Source of the DNA: Flavihumibacter fluvii
GTDB lineage: Bacteria; Bacteroidota; Bacteroidia; Chitinophagales; Chitinophagaceae
Reading direction: 5' to 3'
Length of the DNA: 64,000 nucleotides
NCBI RefSeq assembly: GCF_018595675.2
Contig: NZ_CP092333.1
Coordinates: 1,760,001-1,824,000, forward strand
A program made the position numbers and the translations under genes. Numbering within the stretch: the stretch's first letter is position 1; each line of letters opens with the position of its first letter. Under the pieces are notes generated by a model, which worked only from the letters and a program-made list of their open reading frames with translations, did not search any database and was not told the DNA's origin. Positions 17,880 through 29,271 of this stretch are shown piece after piece.

Positions 17880-19055
17880 TTAATACTGCACATATGTGTC
17901 ATCAGGACATTTAAGCGATAATTCCTTTGTTTCACTGGCTTCTACCCTTCCAATAACCTGTGTTTCGATGCCAAAAGCCTTGCCTGCCCGGATCAGTTTT
18001 TCCGCTGAAGCTTCGCTGGTAAAGAGATCCAGCCGATGTCCCATATTAAAAACCTGGTACATCTCACGCCAGTCTGACCCTGAGGCAAGTTTTAACATTT
18101 CAAACACAACCGGCGGTTCAAAAAGATGATCCTTGATGATCCTGTAAGGTGCTGGCAGGTATTTCAGGCATTTGGTCTGCCCACCGCCACTATTATGCAC
18201 CAGGCCATGGATATCCTCGAAGTATTCACCCAATAACACCTTCAATAAGGGAGCGTAGGTGCGGGTGGGACTTAATAACAAGTGTCCCATATCCATTTTA
18301 CCATAACCGGCAACTTCTACGGCGTCGGTCATTTTATGGGGGCCAATATAGACAACCTGGTCATTCAATCCGGTGTCAAAGGACTCTGGAAAACTGGCTG
18401 CATAGGATTTATGTAATGCATCGTGGCGGGCACTGGTAAGGCCATTACTGCCAATTCCACTATTATAGACTGATTCATAACTGGTTTTCCCGGCACTGGA
18501 GAAACCAATGATCAGGTCGCCGGGCTGGATCCGGTCATTGGTGACCAGCTTATTTTTAGGCCAGCGGGCGGCCATGGTACCATTTACGGCAATAGACCGA
18601 ACCACATCCCCTACATCGGCGGTTTCCCCGCCCAGGTAATGGATATTCACCCCATAACCTTTCAATTCGTCGAAAAACTCCTGGGTACCATGTATTATAG
18701 CCTCCAGCACTTCACCCGGAATGAGTCTTTTATTGCGGTCAATGGTGGAAGAAAAAAGGAGGTTATCATGAATACCCACACAAAGCAGGTCGTCAATATT
18801 CATTACGATGGCATCCTGGGCGATGCCCTTCCACACGCTGATATCGCCGGTTTCCTTCCAATACAGGTAGGCCAGGATACTTTTGGTACCTGCGCCATCG
18901 GCATGCATCAGGTTAACCCAGTTGGCATCCCCACCCAGATAATCGGGGTATATTTTACAAAAAGCGTTGGGAAACAGGCCCTGGTCCAGCTTCTCCGTTG
19001 CCTTATGCACTTCTTCCTTCTGCGCTGAAACACCCCGTTGGGAATAAAGACTCAT
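17880..19055 (-). CDS. purM: phosphoribosylformylglycinamidine cyclo-ligase (AIR synthase)
   Basis: Purine biosynthesis enzyme that closes the imidazole ring of FGAM to give AIR. 391 residues, longer than E. coli PurM, as in the Bacteroidota type. The Gly-rich HADGAGTKS near 50, the metal/ATP segment QDAIVMNIDDLLCVG, the LGGETADVGD motif and the late NSGGGQTK are present; these mark the AIR-synthase fold. It is monocistronic here. A variant CACCTTCG followed by CAG lies about 25 bases upstream of the ATG and could be a weak -7 element. Confidence 0.93.
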   Translation of the reverse strand: MSLYSQRGVSAQKEEVHKATEKLDQGLFPNAFCKIYPDYLGGDANWVNLMHADGAGTKSILAYLYWKETGDISVWKGIAQDAIVMNIDDLLCVGIHDNLLFSSTIDRNKRLIPGEVLEAIIHGTQEFFDELKGYGVNIHYLGGETADVGDVVRSIAVNGTMAARWPKNKLVTNDRIQPGDLIIGFSSAGKTSYESVYNSGIGSNGLTSARHDALHKSYAASFPESFDTGLNDQVVYIGPHKMTDAVEVAGYGKMDMGHLLLSPTRTYAPLLKVLLGEYFEDIHGLVHNSGGGQTKCLKYLPAPYRIIKDHLFEPPVVFEMLKLASGSDWREMYQVFNMGHRLDLFTSEASAEKLIRAGKAFGIETQVIGRVEASETKELSLKCPDDTYVQY

Positions 19056-19098
19056 GTTGTTGATTTCGAACTGCGAAGGTGCAGAAAAAAAATTATTA

Positions 19099-19325
19099 GT
19101 GAGCAGGAAGCAGTGACAGGAAGCAGTAATGGGTTACACACCCTGGTCATTGGCGCAAAATTTGAAGTAATTGAAATCCCGAACGGTATAACCGGTAAAA
19201 CATTGAAAACTAAGGGATTTTGCCTTTGGGGTCCCGTCGGGGTCCCGTTTACACCGGCAAATCCCCAGTCTATCCCTGGCCTATTCATCCTGCTTCCAGG
19301 TTCCTGCACACTGCTCACTGCTCAC
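19099..19325. repeat. inverted pair of GTGAGCA-type heptamer arrays in the purM-ribF gap
   Basis: The left array at 19099-19132 reads GTGAGCA, GGAAGCA, GTGACA (one base short), GGAAGCA, GTAATGG on the plus strand. The right array at 19291-19325 has five heptamers on the minus strand: GTGAGCA, GTGAGCA, GTGTGCA, GGAACCT, GGAAGCA. Between them lie about 160 bases with a tandem GGGGTCCCGTC/GGGGTCCCGTT. The gap 19056-19351 has no credible gene. Compare the arrays at 34689-34844. Confidence 0.6.
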
Positions 19326-19335
19326 CACTTTCCCC

Positions 19336-19343
19336 TAATTTTG
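19336..19343 (+). promoter_or_regulatory. TAnnTTTG promoter element for ribF
   Basis: TAATTTTG ends eight bases before the ribF ATG, giving a leader of only a few bases. It is the main reason for choosing the start at 19352 over an earlier in-frame codon. Confidence 0.6.
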
Positions 19344-19351
19344 CCCTCCCT

Positions 19352-20299
19352 ATGCAGGTACATAGAAATATCAGTCAGTTGCCACAGTTCAGGAATGCCA
19401 TTATTACTATTGGCACTTTTGATGGTGTGCACCAGGGCCACCACAGTATTATCAGCCAATTGAAGAAAGAAGCGGAAAGGGTTTCCGGCGAAACTGTCAT
19501 CATCACGTTTCATCCCCACCCCAGACGAATAGTAGGCAAGGAACCCCAGTCTGTACAATTACTCAACAGCCTTTCTGAAAAGATCCGTTTACTGGAAGAA
19601 GCAGGCATCAACCATCTTGTAGTTGTGCCATTTACCCAGGAGTTTGCTGCCCAACCACCGGCATCCTATGTTGAGGATTTTTTAATAAAGAATTTCCACC
19701 CGCACACTATTATAATCGGGTACGACCACCGCTTTGGCCAAAATCGCCAGGGTGATTTCCATTTACTGGAAGATTATGCCCGCAAAAATCTGTTTAACCT
19801 GGTGGAGATCCCCGGTAAATTACTGGAAGAGGCTACGATCAGTTCTACCCGCATCCGCCAGGCCTTATTGAAAGGTGAAGTTGAATTAGCCACGTCGCTA
19901 TTGGGATACGACTATTGCTTTGAAGGCATAGTTGTAAAAGGCAACCAATTGGGCCGAACCCTGGGGTACCCTACAGCAAACCTTGTCCTGACGGATAATG
20001 AAAAACTGATTCCTGCCAATGGCGTATATGCCGTAACCGTTCAACGCATCAGCGAAAAGCCTAAAGCGGCCAGCCTGTTAAAGGGCATGATGAATATTGG
20101 TGTTCGTCCAACAGTTGATGGACTGAACCGTGTGATCGAAGTAAATATTTTTGATTTTTCGGAAGATATATATGGTGAAGTGCTTGCCGTAACCGTTAAA
20201 CACCGGCTAAGGGCCGAAGAGAAATTCAATGGTCTCGAAGCCCTGAAAGAACAATTGGCAAAGGATAAAATCATGAGCATCGAAATGCTAGCCTGTTAA
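19352..20299 (+). CDS. ribF: bifunctional riboflavin kinase/FAD synthetase
   Basis: Makes FMN from riboflavin and then FAD. 315 residues. The N-terminal nucleotidyltransferase half has TIGTFDGVHQGH (the GxFDGxHxGH signature) and the late SSTRIRQAL. The C-terminal kinase half has GRTLGYPTANL and the metal-site motif GVRPT. The frame is open upstream to 19220, but that stretch covers repeat arrays and the promoter element, so the ATG giving MQVHRNISQL is used. Convergent with holA, four bases apart. Confidence 0.95.
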   Translation: MQVHRNISQLPQFRNAIITIGTFDGVHQGHHSIISQLKKEAERVSGETVIITFHPHPRRIVGKEPQSVQLLNSLSEKIRLLEEAGINHLVVVPFTQEFAAQPPASYVEDFLIKNFHPHTIIIGYDHRFGQNRQGDFHLLEDYARKNLFNLVEIPGKLLEEATISSTRIRQALLKGEVELATSLLGYDYCFEGIVVKGNQLGRTLGYPTANLVLTDNEKLIPANGVYAVTVQRISEKPKAASLLKGMMNIGVRPTVDGLNRVIEVNIFDFSEDIYGEVLAVTVKHRLRAEEKFNGLEALKEQLAKDKIMSIEMLAC

Positions 20300-20303
20300 A
20301 TCC

Positions 20304-21299
20304 CTACATCATTTTCACTACCATCTCCTTCATAAGCGCAGCGTCTGAACTTCCGCTATCGTTGATGCCCACCGAGCGCAGGTTATACTCATGGAGCAAC
20401 AATAATATCCTTTCAATTCCCGGGTATTCGAAGCGTTGTGCAGCTGCCAGGTAATCTTTTACAAAAAAAGGTGAAACCCCCAGTGATGATGCGATCATTT
20501 TTTCGTCCCGGCTTTGCACACCGAAAACCTGGAATACTTTACTGAAAAAATTATACAGCGCAGGCAATACCATTTGTATGGGAGCTGCTTTCGGATTGCT
20601 TTCAAAATACTGGATGATCCGGATGGCTTTGGGCAGGTCTTTTCGGGCAATGGCATCCTGCAATTCAAACACGTTGAAGTCTTTGCTGATCCCTACATAT
20701 TTTTCTATATCGTCTTCGGTTATACTTTTCCGTTCGCCAAGGTTCAGTAATAATTTATTGATCTCATTATCGATACGGTTGAGGTCATTGCCAATATGGT
20801 CAACCAGCAGCAATAGCGCTTTTTGGTTGATCTGGTATCCCTTGGATGCCACCAGTTTTTCCGTCCAGCCCGGTAACTGGCTGTCATACATTTTTTTTGT
20901 CTGCAGCAATTCCGTTCTATCCTTCAGCAATTTTGCCAGTTTGCTCCGGCCATCAACTTTCTTTTCCTTATGACCAATCACAAACACTGTAGAGGAAAGC
21001 GGGTTGGCAATATACCCTTCCAGTTTATCAATGTCCTTCATCTGCTGGGCCTCTTTTAAAAGCACTACCTGCCGTTCGGCGAACATCGGGTAACGCATGC
21101 AGGCATTTACCACATCGGCCCAATTCGCCTCCCTTCCGTAAAAAACCGTGAGGTTAAAGGATGATTCGGCATCTGTCAGGATGGTATGTTCCGCTGCCTG
21201 CATTAACATATCAATATAATAGTCTTCGTCCCCTTCCAGCCAGTAAACAGGTTTGAAGGATTTCTTCTTCCAATCGGCCAGGATTTTATCTACAGACAT
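20304..21299 (-). CDS. holA: DNA polymerase III subunit delta
   Basis: Clamp-loader subunit that opens the beta clamp. 331 residues, the usual size. The N-terminal FKPVYWLEGDEDYYID matches the start of the family (it binds the clamp but carries no functional ATP site); the RQVVLLKEAQQM region and the C-terminal helical domain (NLRSVGIND) are as expected. Monocistronic and convergent with ribF. Upstream 21300-21507 is a 208-base gap to the divergent coiled-coil gene; I see no gene or strong promoter there. Confidence 0.92.
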   Translation of the reverse strand: MSVDKILADWKKKSFKPVYWLEGDEDYYIDMLMQAAEHTILTDAESSFNLTVFYGREANWADVVNACMRYPMFAERQVVLLKEAQQMKDIDKLEGYIANPLSSTVFVIGHKEKKVDGRSKLAKLLKDRTELLQTKKMYDSQLPGWTEKLVASKGYQINQKALLLLVDHIGNDLNRIDNEINKLLLNLGERKSITEDDIEKYVGISKDFNVFELQDAIARKDLPKAIRIIQYFESNPKAAPIQMVLPALYNFFSKVFQVFGVQSRDEKMIASSLGVSPFFVKDYLAAAQRFEYPGIERILLLLHEYNLRSVGINDSGSSDAALMKEMVVKMM

Positions 21300-21507
21300 A
21301 GGTTTTTATTCGGATTGCAATAATAATTGAAAGCTGGGAAAAAAGTCGGAAATTAGCGTGGGCTTAGTTCAGCAATGACAAATCCCGGTTTTTCTGTCCC
21401 TGTAAAAAATTTCTGGCACGGTTTTCGAAAGGCCACTATTGTCCGTTCTTTAAGAAACCTCTAAAAAAACTTTTTAACCATTTCTAAATTCAGAAAAACA
21501 AATAGCA

Positions 21508-22482
21508 ATGAGCACTTCTAATTATCCCTCAGCAACCCCTACACAAGAACCTAAGAAGGACTATAAAGGTCTTATTATAGCACTTCTGGCAGCTGGCCTG
21601 CTTGGAACATGGGGTTATTTATTGTGGAATAACAATAAGAACGAACAAACCATCCAGCAGAAAGAAGCAACAATTTCTCAGGTAACTGATGAAAAGACTG
21701 AATTGCAGCGCAATTTCGATGCTTCCCTCGCACGCCTTGATTCTGTTACAGGAAATAATAATGCCCTCGAAGGAAAACTGACAGAAAAAAACAGCGAGAT
21801 CACTAAATTGAAAGGTGAGATCCGCAGCATCCTGAACAAAAAGAATGCAACTGCAGCTGAACTGGCAAAAGCAAAAGCATTGATCGCGGAAATGAACGAA
21901 AAAGTAGCTGGCCTTGAACAGGAAGTTGCCCGTCTGACTACCGAGAATGCTCAATTGAACACTGACCTTACTGCCGAAAAAGGTAAGACAACCCAACTGA
22001 CTACTGACCTGGCTACTACTACCACTGCCAAGCAGGAACTGGAAAAAACAGTTGATATTGCTTCTACCCTGAATGCTTACAATATAGCGATCACTCCAAT
22101 CAACGAGAAGAAGAGTGGTAAAGAAAAAGTAACGGCTACTGCTAAACGCGTTGATAAACTTGTTGTTTCTTTCGATGTTGACAATCGTATCGCACCAGCA
22201 GGAACCGCAGATGTTTATGTTCTGGTAACAGGACCTGATGGCAAGCCCGTTTCACAGGAGGCTCTTGGTTCAGGTACATTCACAACACGTGAAGAAGGTG
22301 ACAAACCTTTCACTGCAAAAGTTCCGGTGAAAATCGAAACCAGCAAAAAAGTTGCAGTTGAGTTTGCGCTGAAACAACCTGAAAACTTCCAGAAAGGAAA
22401 TTACAAGATCGAGATCTACCACAATGGTTTCAAAATCGGTGAAGGAACTCGTGAACTGAAAAAAGGTGGACTGTTCGGTTAA
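21508..22482 (+). CDS. membrane-anchored coiled-coil protein of unknown function
   Basis: 324 residues, not recognised. A short N-terminal tail is followed by one transmembrane helix (about 21-41), a long coiled coil (about 45-180, Glu/Lys/Leu heptads), and a C-terminal beta-rich domain of about 130 residues (KLVVSFDVDNRIAPAGTADVYV) resembling an Ig-like or carbohydrate-binding-like fold. Topology should be a single-pass protein with the coiled coil outside the cytoplasm. It stands alone with a strong terminator behind it. A cell-envelope scaffold is the most that can be proposed. Confidence 0.7.
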   Translation: MSTSNYPSATPTQEPKKDYKGLIIALLAAGLLGTWGYLLWNNNKNEQTIQQKEATISQVTDEKTELQRNFDASLARLDSVTGNNNALEGKLTEKNSEITKLKGEIRSILNKKNATAAELAKAKALIAEMNEKVAGLEQEVARLTTENAQLNTDLTAEKGKTTQLTTDLATTTTAKQELEKTVDIASTLNAYNIAITPINEKKSGKEKVTATAKRVDKLVVSFDVDNRIAPAGTADVYVLVTGPDGKPVSQEALGSGTFTTREEGDKPFTAKVPVKIETSKKVAVEFALKQPENFQKGNYKIEIYHNGFKIGEGTRELKKGGLFG

Positions 22483-22506
22483 TACCTGAACTATTCAATA
22501 GCATAA

Positions 22507-22540
22507 TTAAAAAGGCTGTCCGGTTGGACAGCCTTTTTAA
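22507..22540. terminator. bidirectional intrinsic terminator
   Basis: Perfect 15-base stem TTAAAAAGGCTGTCC with loop GGTT; the T-run on each side is supplied by the stem itself. It serves the plus-strand coiled-coil gene (stop 22482) and the minus-strand gene ending at 22559. Confidence 0.9.
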
Positions 22541-22558
22541 TTTCATAAATTTTAGTAA

Positions 22559-23080
22559 TTACCTGAATGTGTACCGAACAGAAACTCCAAAATTACCGCC
22601 ATTGAATGACTCATAACCGTTGTAGTTATCATCATATGGATCAGCCACAGCTATGGTTGGCCTGATATCAGCGGTAAGGTTAAGCGGTATATCGGCAAAT
22701 TTGTAATCAATGCCCCCTGTAGGGAAGATACCCAAACCAAAGCCCCGGTAATTTTCGTAATTGGAAAAGGAATTGTACATCGTTAATCCACCTCCAACGA
22801 ACCACCTTAATCCGGGTACCGGCTTGATGTCAAAATGGTGCTGGTATGCAGCTGAAAAGGCAACAGTAACCCAATCAACATCTCCTGAACTCTTCGGCCG
22901 AAAACCAAGGTTGAATTCCAAAGCACCCTGATTAGACACAAAGGTTTTATATGATCCGGAAATGGCTTCATAATAGCCAGTACTGAGGCGCCCGCCAATG
23001 GCGGATTTGTACGTTGACTGTGCAAGACCTGCGCTCGCCAGTCCACAGAGTAATAAACCCGATAAGAATACTCTTTTCAT
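22559..23080 (-). CDS. predicted outer-membrane beta-barrel protein
   Basis: 173 residues with a signal peptide ending near GLAQ (20). The mature part resembles the small porin-like/OmpA-like eight-strand barrels: amphipathic strands, a Gly-rich middle (WFVGGGLTMY) and a C-terminal strand GVSVRYTFR ending in Arg after Phe. No peptidoglycan-binding domain. It has its own promoter in the gap to the large upstream outer-membrane gene. Confidence 0.7.
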   Translation of the reverse strand: MKRVFLSGLLLCGLASAGLAQSTYKSAIGGRLSTGYYEAISGSYKTFVSNQGALEFNLGFRPKSSGDVDWVTVAFSAAYQHHFDIKPVPGLRWFVGGGLTMYNSFSNYENYRGFGLGIFPTGGIDYKFADIPLNLTADIRPTIAVADPYDDNYNGYESFNGGNFGVSVRYTFR

Positions 23081-23106
23081 AATAATAGGATTTTAACAAT
23101 TTGGGC

Positions 23107-23135
23107 CGAAATTAATTCAATATGATGATTTGCAA
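23107..23135 (-). promoter_or_regulatory. promoter for the 173-residue barrel gene
   Basis: On the minus strand TTG (23133-23135), an 18-base spacer, then TAATTTCG (23107-23114), a one-base variant of TAnnTTTG. Spacing is right for a Bacteroidota promoter; the leader would be about 20 bases. Confidence 0.5.
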
Positions 23136-23155
23136 CTATTTAGATGGTTAAACTA

Positions 23156-26100
23156 TTACAAAATCGCCCGAAGTGAGGCCCTGCCGATATGAATTACCCG
23201 ATTTTCACCGGGTTTCCGGCCTTCATACTGGATATTCATTTCCAGGTTTTTACCCAACCTTTTGGTCAGGTCAATGCTCCACAACATATTCCTGCCGGGC
23301 TGCAGGCCATCCAGCATAATATAACTTACTGTAGTATTGGTGGCATATGGAAAGTCAATATTGGTATACGTAAATTTTCCCTGCAGGGAGGCACTTTGTA
23401 ATATATTATACTTGATATCTGTATTGAAAGAATTGGAATGGTAGCGCTCACCCTCCCCTACCTGATTTTCTTTGCGATTGAATTTAAAACCGCCTATCAC
23501 CCTGAATTCCGCTCCCTTTGTAAAGGTCAATCTCGGTTCCAGGGAAACCTGGTTGACTTTGTAGTTACGGTTGTCAAATTTCGGATTACCGGTGGCCAAC
23601 AGGTTCAAGCCTGTTTTACCAATAGTTTCAAATGTCCATCGCCGCGTGATATTCACCCTGGTACGCATTGTCCAGTCCCGTAGTGCCCGGCTTTCCAGGC
23701 CATAAGTAAGCAATATCCTACTCTTGTTCCTGGAATTGCTGATATCAAAGCCCCACTTTGAACTAAACCGGTTAAAAGCAAGACTATTCACCCAGATATT
23801 GGTGAGGGTGAGCAGGCTACTGTCAGTTAACTCGTTATAAAATGGATTAAAATGTACACTGCCATCTGAAACCTGTTTACTGAATAATTGCAGGGAAGAT
23901 TGCAGGTTCACACGGGCTATGAATTTTTTAATCCCCCTGGATTTCGCAGGATCAAGCAATGCCCTTGGATTCAAAGCCAGGCTATAATTGAAGCTGTTAT
24001 AAGCAGCTTTCACGAACTCATTGGTGGGTGTAAAAATCCGGATATACTTGGCCTGGTCCTGGAACTGCGCAAACTCAAACTCATTCAGCTGTTGAACGCC
24101 ATCATTATTATAGTCAAACCAGGTGTATTCACCCTGGCCGGCAGGTACTTCCAGGAAAGCATAATCCCTTTTCTGTTCCTGGCCGGCGCCTAATTCATAC
24201 AACAGGTTTCCTGTGAGCATTCCTTTCCATTCATTCACAAGGTATTCTACACGCCCAAGCAAACTCTTGTCAGACTGGCTATTTGCGCTTGTTTTATAAT
24301 TTACATCCAGTGTACGGTAGGTGGCATTCACGCGCAACTGGTGGGAAGCATTGGCCAGTAATTCGGTCATCAGGGTATAATTCTGGCTTCGGTCAGTGCG
24401 TAAAAGGTCTTTGCCAACCGGCAACTGGTCACTTCGCGTATAATAACCAATACCCCATTTATTGAGTTTCTTTTCATTTGACCTTAAATAGAACCGGAGG
24501 ATGTCAAATGAAAAACTATATGGTGTAATAGAATCGCTGATTTTGTTGCGTGCTTCATTATGTTCCAGGGCATAACTGACACCCACAGTATAATTCTTCA
24601 GGCCGGCAAGGGTTTTTGCAATATCCAGCGAAGGCCTGAAAAAATATCCTTTATCGGTCTGGCTGCTGGTTTGTGTAATGCTGACAAGGTTATTAAAATG
24701 CCATCCCTTTGAATCCTGCAGGTGTTGCAGGCTGTTCCTAAGGCCATTAAAATGATCACTCCTGTTATATCCGGTGAGCTGGTACCTGATTTTATTTTCC
24801 TTTGAATCCGAAAGTTCCAGCCCGGCCTGGTACATGGTTTCATCAGCTGCGGAAACAATTAACGGTAATCCCCAGTCGCGAGTGAATTCCACATTACGCA
24901 GGCGTTCCAACGGCTTAAAAGTCTTTTCGACCCACTCAATGGCACCATCCCCCTGCACTTTATATTCCTTACTGAGGGGAATGATATGTTTGCCCTGGAA
25001 TTTAGCGGCTAAGCCTTTGTCGTTCCCCTTATCTTTCCTGGAGAACGTGTTCACATCATAATTGGTCAAACCAAAATCCGCACTGATAGTGGTTCTACCG
25101 GTAACCAGGTAATCACCGCCAATAGTAATAACCTGCTGTTGCTTGGGTGAAACCAGGAAAGTAGCCGGCTCATACCTTCCTTGCGGAATACCATTGAAAG
25201 GTTCGACCCATTTATAAACCTTGCCATTGGCAGCATTCAGGTCCGGAATGTAATTGCCTTTGAGATCCCCTACATCTACAAATGACAAACTATACTTTGC
25301 ACTGTCTGGATTAGTTGAATACATGTAAATGGAATCGGGCACACCATTCACCAGCACTTCAATTTTCTTATACAATATTTTACCCGGAGCAAAAGTATCA
25401 GTTGCTGCAATCGGATAATAAGCACGATGGATACTATCCCCCAGTATCCCGAGAAACTGTTTTTGCCTGGTATCCAAAGTCTGGTTGATAGGTGAATTCT
25501 TGGCGTCATTATTGGAAAAAACACCCATGCGCAACCGAAAGCGGTTGCCAAAAGCAGCCTCGTTGGACAAGTACATGTTGGTATTCAAATAATTCCGGTC
25601 GGCATATTCAAATTCCACCTGGATACGCCGGTCCTTTGTGATCATCCTTGCCGGTGTAAATGTGATCTCGGCCGAATTATAGTTGATCACATAATCACGG
25701 TCCTCACCTCTTTGCAGCAGTTCGCCATCAATAAACACCCGTTCAGTACCCGCCAGCACTACGAAATACAATTCGTTATTAGCTCCAGTAAGCCGGTAGG
25801 GGCCCTGGTTGCCTTCCAATCCATCAAATACATTCCGGGTAAACTTTCCTTTGGCAATGGAGCCACTGAACATTGTCCTGTTGGTGGTGTTTCTACCGAT
25901 ACGTGAGGTGTTTTCAAATGCAGCACCCTGTAACCGTTTATAAAAATTAAGGAAGTAATTCCGGTTTTCCCTGATATCGATATCCCCCAGGCTCAACTGC
26001 CAGCCTCCTTTTTTGAATTGCAGGAAAATGCGGTCAAATTCATTTAATTCCTGGGTGGTACCATCTGGCTGGATAGGAATATTATTATCGGTTATTGCCG

Positions 26101-26659
26101 CTGCAATCTCAATACTGTCTGCCAGGTAGCCGTTGATCTGGAGGTTCAGGTTGGAACTCACCACCGCATCCTGGGCGTTACCAAAAGAAATACCCCTGCC
26201 AAAACTGCCGCTGTACGTGATATTACCAAAATTAAAAAAATCGGCATTGCTCCCGGCCTCTGCAGGAATAACTTTTATGCCCTTTTGGTTGACATAACTA
26301 TTCAACAGGCTATCAAAATTGAGGGGTTGTTTGAGCGCATTTAACCGGCTTTTTAACACCCGGTAACGGATAGTAACTGAATCTGCGGGTGGAACCTGGA
26401 TCCAGCTAATAGTGGCATTGATCCAATCAATCCTGAATGAAGAATCGACCAATCCGGCAATTTTAACCGAGCCGGGCACCAGGCTTAAAGTATCTATGGC
26501 GATCAGCTTACCCGCCTGAACCGGGATGCGGCGTTCGCGAAGGTTGGAGACAGGCATATTGCTGCGGACCGGCGGATTCACCTGAGCCACAGCAATTCCC
26601 GTAAAGGATACGATCAACCAACATATCAGCAGTATTTTTCCCAATCTTCCCGATTTCAC
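23156..26659 (-). CDS. large outer-membrane beta-barrel protein of unknown function
   Basis: 1167 residues, not assigned to a characterised family. The signal peptide ends near AVAQ (25). About 130 residues of beta-sandwich character follow, then a very long run of amphipathic beta strands to the C-terminus, pointing to a barrel with many strands and long loops. The segment DYVINYNSAEITFTP resembles phrases found in large Bacteroidota envelope proteins such as SprA, but it is half that length, and homology is only a suggestion. There is no TonB box or plug. The start is GTG; an in-frame TAA lies four codons upstream and the next ATG is after the signal peptide. Confidence 0.7.
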   Translation of the reverse strand: MKSGRLGKILLICWLIVSFTGIAVAQVNPPVRSNMPVSNLRERRIPVQAGKLIAIDTLSLVPGSVKIAGLVDSSFRIDWINATISWIQVPPADSVTIRYRVLKSRLNALKQPLNFDSLLNSYVNQKGIKVIPAEAGSNADFFNFGNITYSGSFGRGISFGNAQDAVVSSNLNLQINGYLADSIEIAAAITDNNIPIQPDGTTQELNEFDRIFLQFKKGGWQLSLGDIDIRENRNYFLNFYKRLQGAAFENTSRIGRNTTNRTMFSGSIAKGKFTRNVFDGLEGNQGPYRLTGANNELYFVVLAGTERVFIDGELLQRGEDRDYVINYNSAEITFTPARMITKDRRIQVEFEYADRNYLNTNMYLSNEAAFGNRFRLRMGVFSNNDAKNSPINQTLDTRQKQFLGILGDSIHRAYYPIAATDTFAPGKILYKKIEVLVNGVPDSIYMYSTNPDSAKYSLSFVDVGDLKGNYIPDLNAANGKVYKWVEPFNGIPQGRYEPATFLVSPKQQQVITIGGDYLVTGRTTISADFGLTNYDVNTFSRKDKGNDKGLAAKFQGKHIIPLSKEYKVQGDGAIEWVEKTFKPLERLRNVEFTRDWGLPLIVSAADETMYQAGLELSDSKENKIRYQLTGYNRSDHFNGLRNSLQHLQDSKGWHFNNLVSITQTSSQTDKGYFFRPSLDIAKTLAGLKNYTVGVSYALEHNEARNKISDSITPYSFSFDILRFYLRSNEKKLNKWGIGYYTRSDQLPVGKDLLRTDRSQNYTLMTELLANASHQLRVNATYRTLDVNYKTSANSQSDKSLLGRVEYLVNEWKGMLTGNLLYELGAGQEQKRDYAFLEVPAGQGEYTWFDYNNDGVQQLNEFEFAQFQDQAKYIRIFTPTNEFVKAAYNSFNYSLALNPRALLDPAKSRGIKKFIARVNLQSSLQLFSKQVSDGSVHFNPFYNELTDSSLLTLTNIWVNSLAFNRFSSKWGFDISNSRNKSRILLTYGLESRALRDWTMRTRVNITRRWTFETIGKTGLNLLATGNPKFDNRNYKVNQVSLEPRLTFTKGAEFRVIGGFKFNRKENQVGEGERYHSNSFNTDIKYNILQSASLQGKFTYTNIDFPYATNTTVSYIMLDGLQPGRNMLWSIDLTKRLGKNLEMNIQYEGRKPGENRVIHIGRASLRAIL

Positions 26660-26738
26660 TAAAAGCGGTTAAAAGTAGCATTTATTGCCCAGTTGAATGG
26701 CGCAACGAAATGGCCAATAAGATTGTCTTCCCTTTACC

Positions 26739-27548
26739 ATGAAAATCAACCTGCGATTAACCCTGACTGCTTGTTTAGCCTCCTGGTTATTAACCGCCTG
26801 CATTGAACAACAACTTGTGTATGTGAGTCCATACCCAAATATCCAAACTGGATATACCGTAACACCGTTGATCCGCGACAGCTTGAAAGTGGCCAGCTAT
26901 GGATCTTTTGCTTTTACGAATGGAAGTGCCAACCATAACCTGACCGACAGGATATTTATCGTGCAGGGAAAATTCCACCAGAGTTTCCAGGTGGCCAAAA
27001 ACCTGCAGATGTTTTACGGCCTGCAGGGATCAGCAGGAAGTTACCGCGTCAATTGGAATGACTATTATTATTTTCCGGTGGAATTGGATCCGGATAAATT
27101 ACCCGTCAAACCCGGGCCAAAATTCACCGGTTCGGTTGGATTGTTGGGGGGTATGAACCTGATCGTTCCGGTCAGCCAACACCTTGACTGGAAAATCATC
27201 GGTATTGAAGGCTCTGTTTCCAGGGAATTTGGTGAGTATATGCAATTCCGTGAAAAAATCCCCGACTCCATTGTCAACATTGTCGACAGGCGAAACACAC
27301 CAGGCAGTCTTGGCATGTTTACTGACTTCAATTTTAAACTGAAGAATAAAAAGAGCATGGGTATGAATTTCGGCGGCGGAACCGGGTTTACGCAGTTTAA
27401 GAGTCCTAACGACTATTACAATGTTCGAAACAGTGCCTACTTCATTGCTGGATACCATTTTACAAGTGACCGATATACCGGCTATTTCCAGGGCCGGTTT
27501 GGAGATTACTTTGCCGGTTTCTTTTGTGGACTAACCTATCGCCTGTAA
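26739..27548 (+). CDS. lipoprotein, possibly barrel-forming
   Basis: 269 residues, not recognised. The signal peptide ends in a lipobox LTAC (Cys21). The remainder is beta-rich with Gly/aromatic alternation, GSVGLLGGMNLIVPV and a terminal GLTYRL, more like a small barrel or a barrel-associated lipoprotein than an enzyme. Divergent from the 1167-residue protein with a 79-base gap, which may hold promoters for both. It ends two bases before the convergent ABC-F gene. Confidence 0.62.
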   Translation: MKINLRLTLTACLASWLLTACIEQQLVYVSPYPNIQTGYTVTPLIRDSLKVASYGSFAFTNGSANHNLTDRIFIVQGKFHQSFQVAKNLQMFYGLQGSAGSYRVNWNDYYYFPVELDPDKLPVKPGPKFTGSVGLLGGMNLIVPVSQHLDWKIIGIEGSVSREFGEYMQFREKIPDSIVNIVDRRNTPGSLGMFTDFNFKLKNKKSMGMNFGGGTGFTQFKSPNDYYNVRNSAYFIAGYHFTSDRYTGYFQGRFGDYFAGFFCGLTYRL

Positions 27549-27549
27549 A

Positions 27550-29271
<1,722 letters not shown>

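Noticed and set aside
19052-19318. 88-codon minus-strand frame upstream of purM
   Set aside because: Runs through the heptamer array and overlaps the purM start; no plausible protein features.
19220-19351. 44-residue N-terminal extension of RibF
   Set aside because: It crosses a heptamer array and the TAATTTTG promoter; the family starts at the ATG used.
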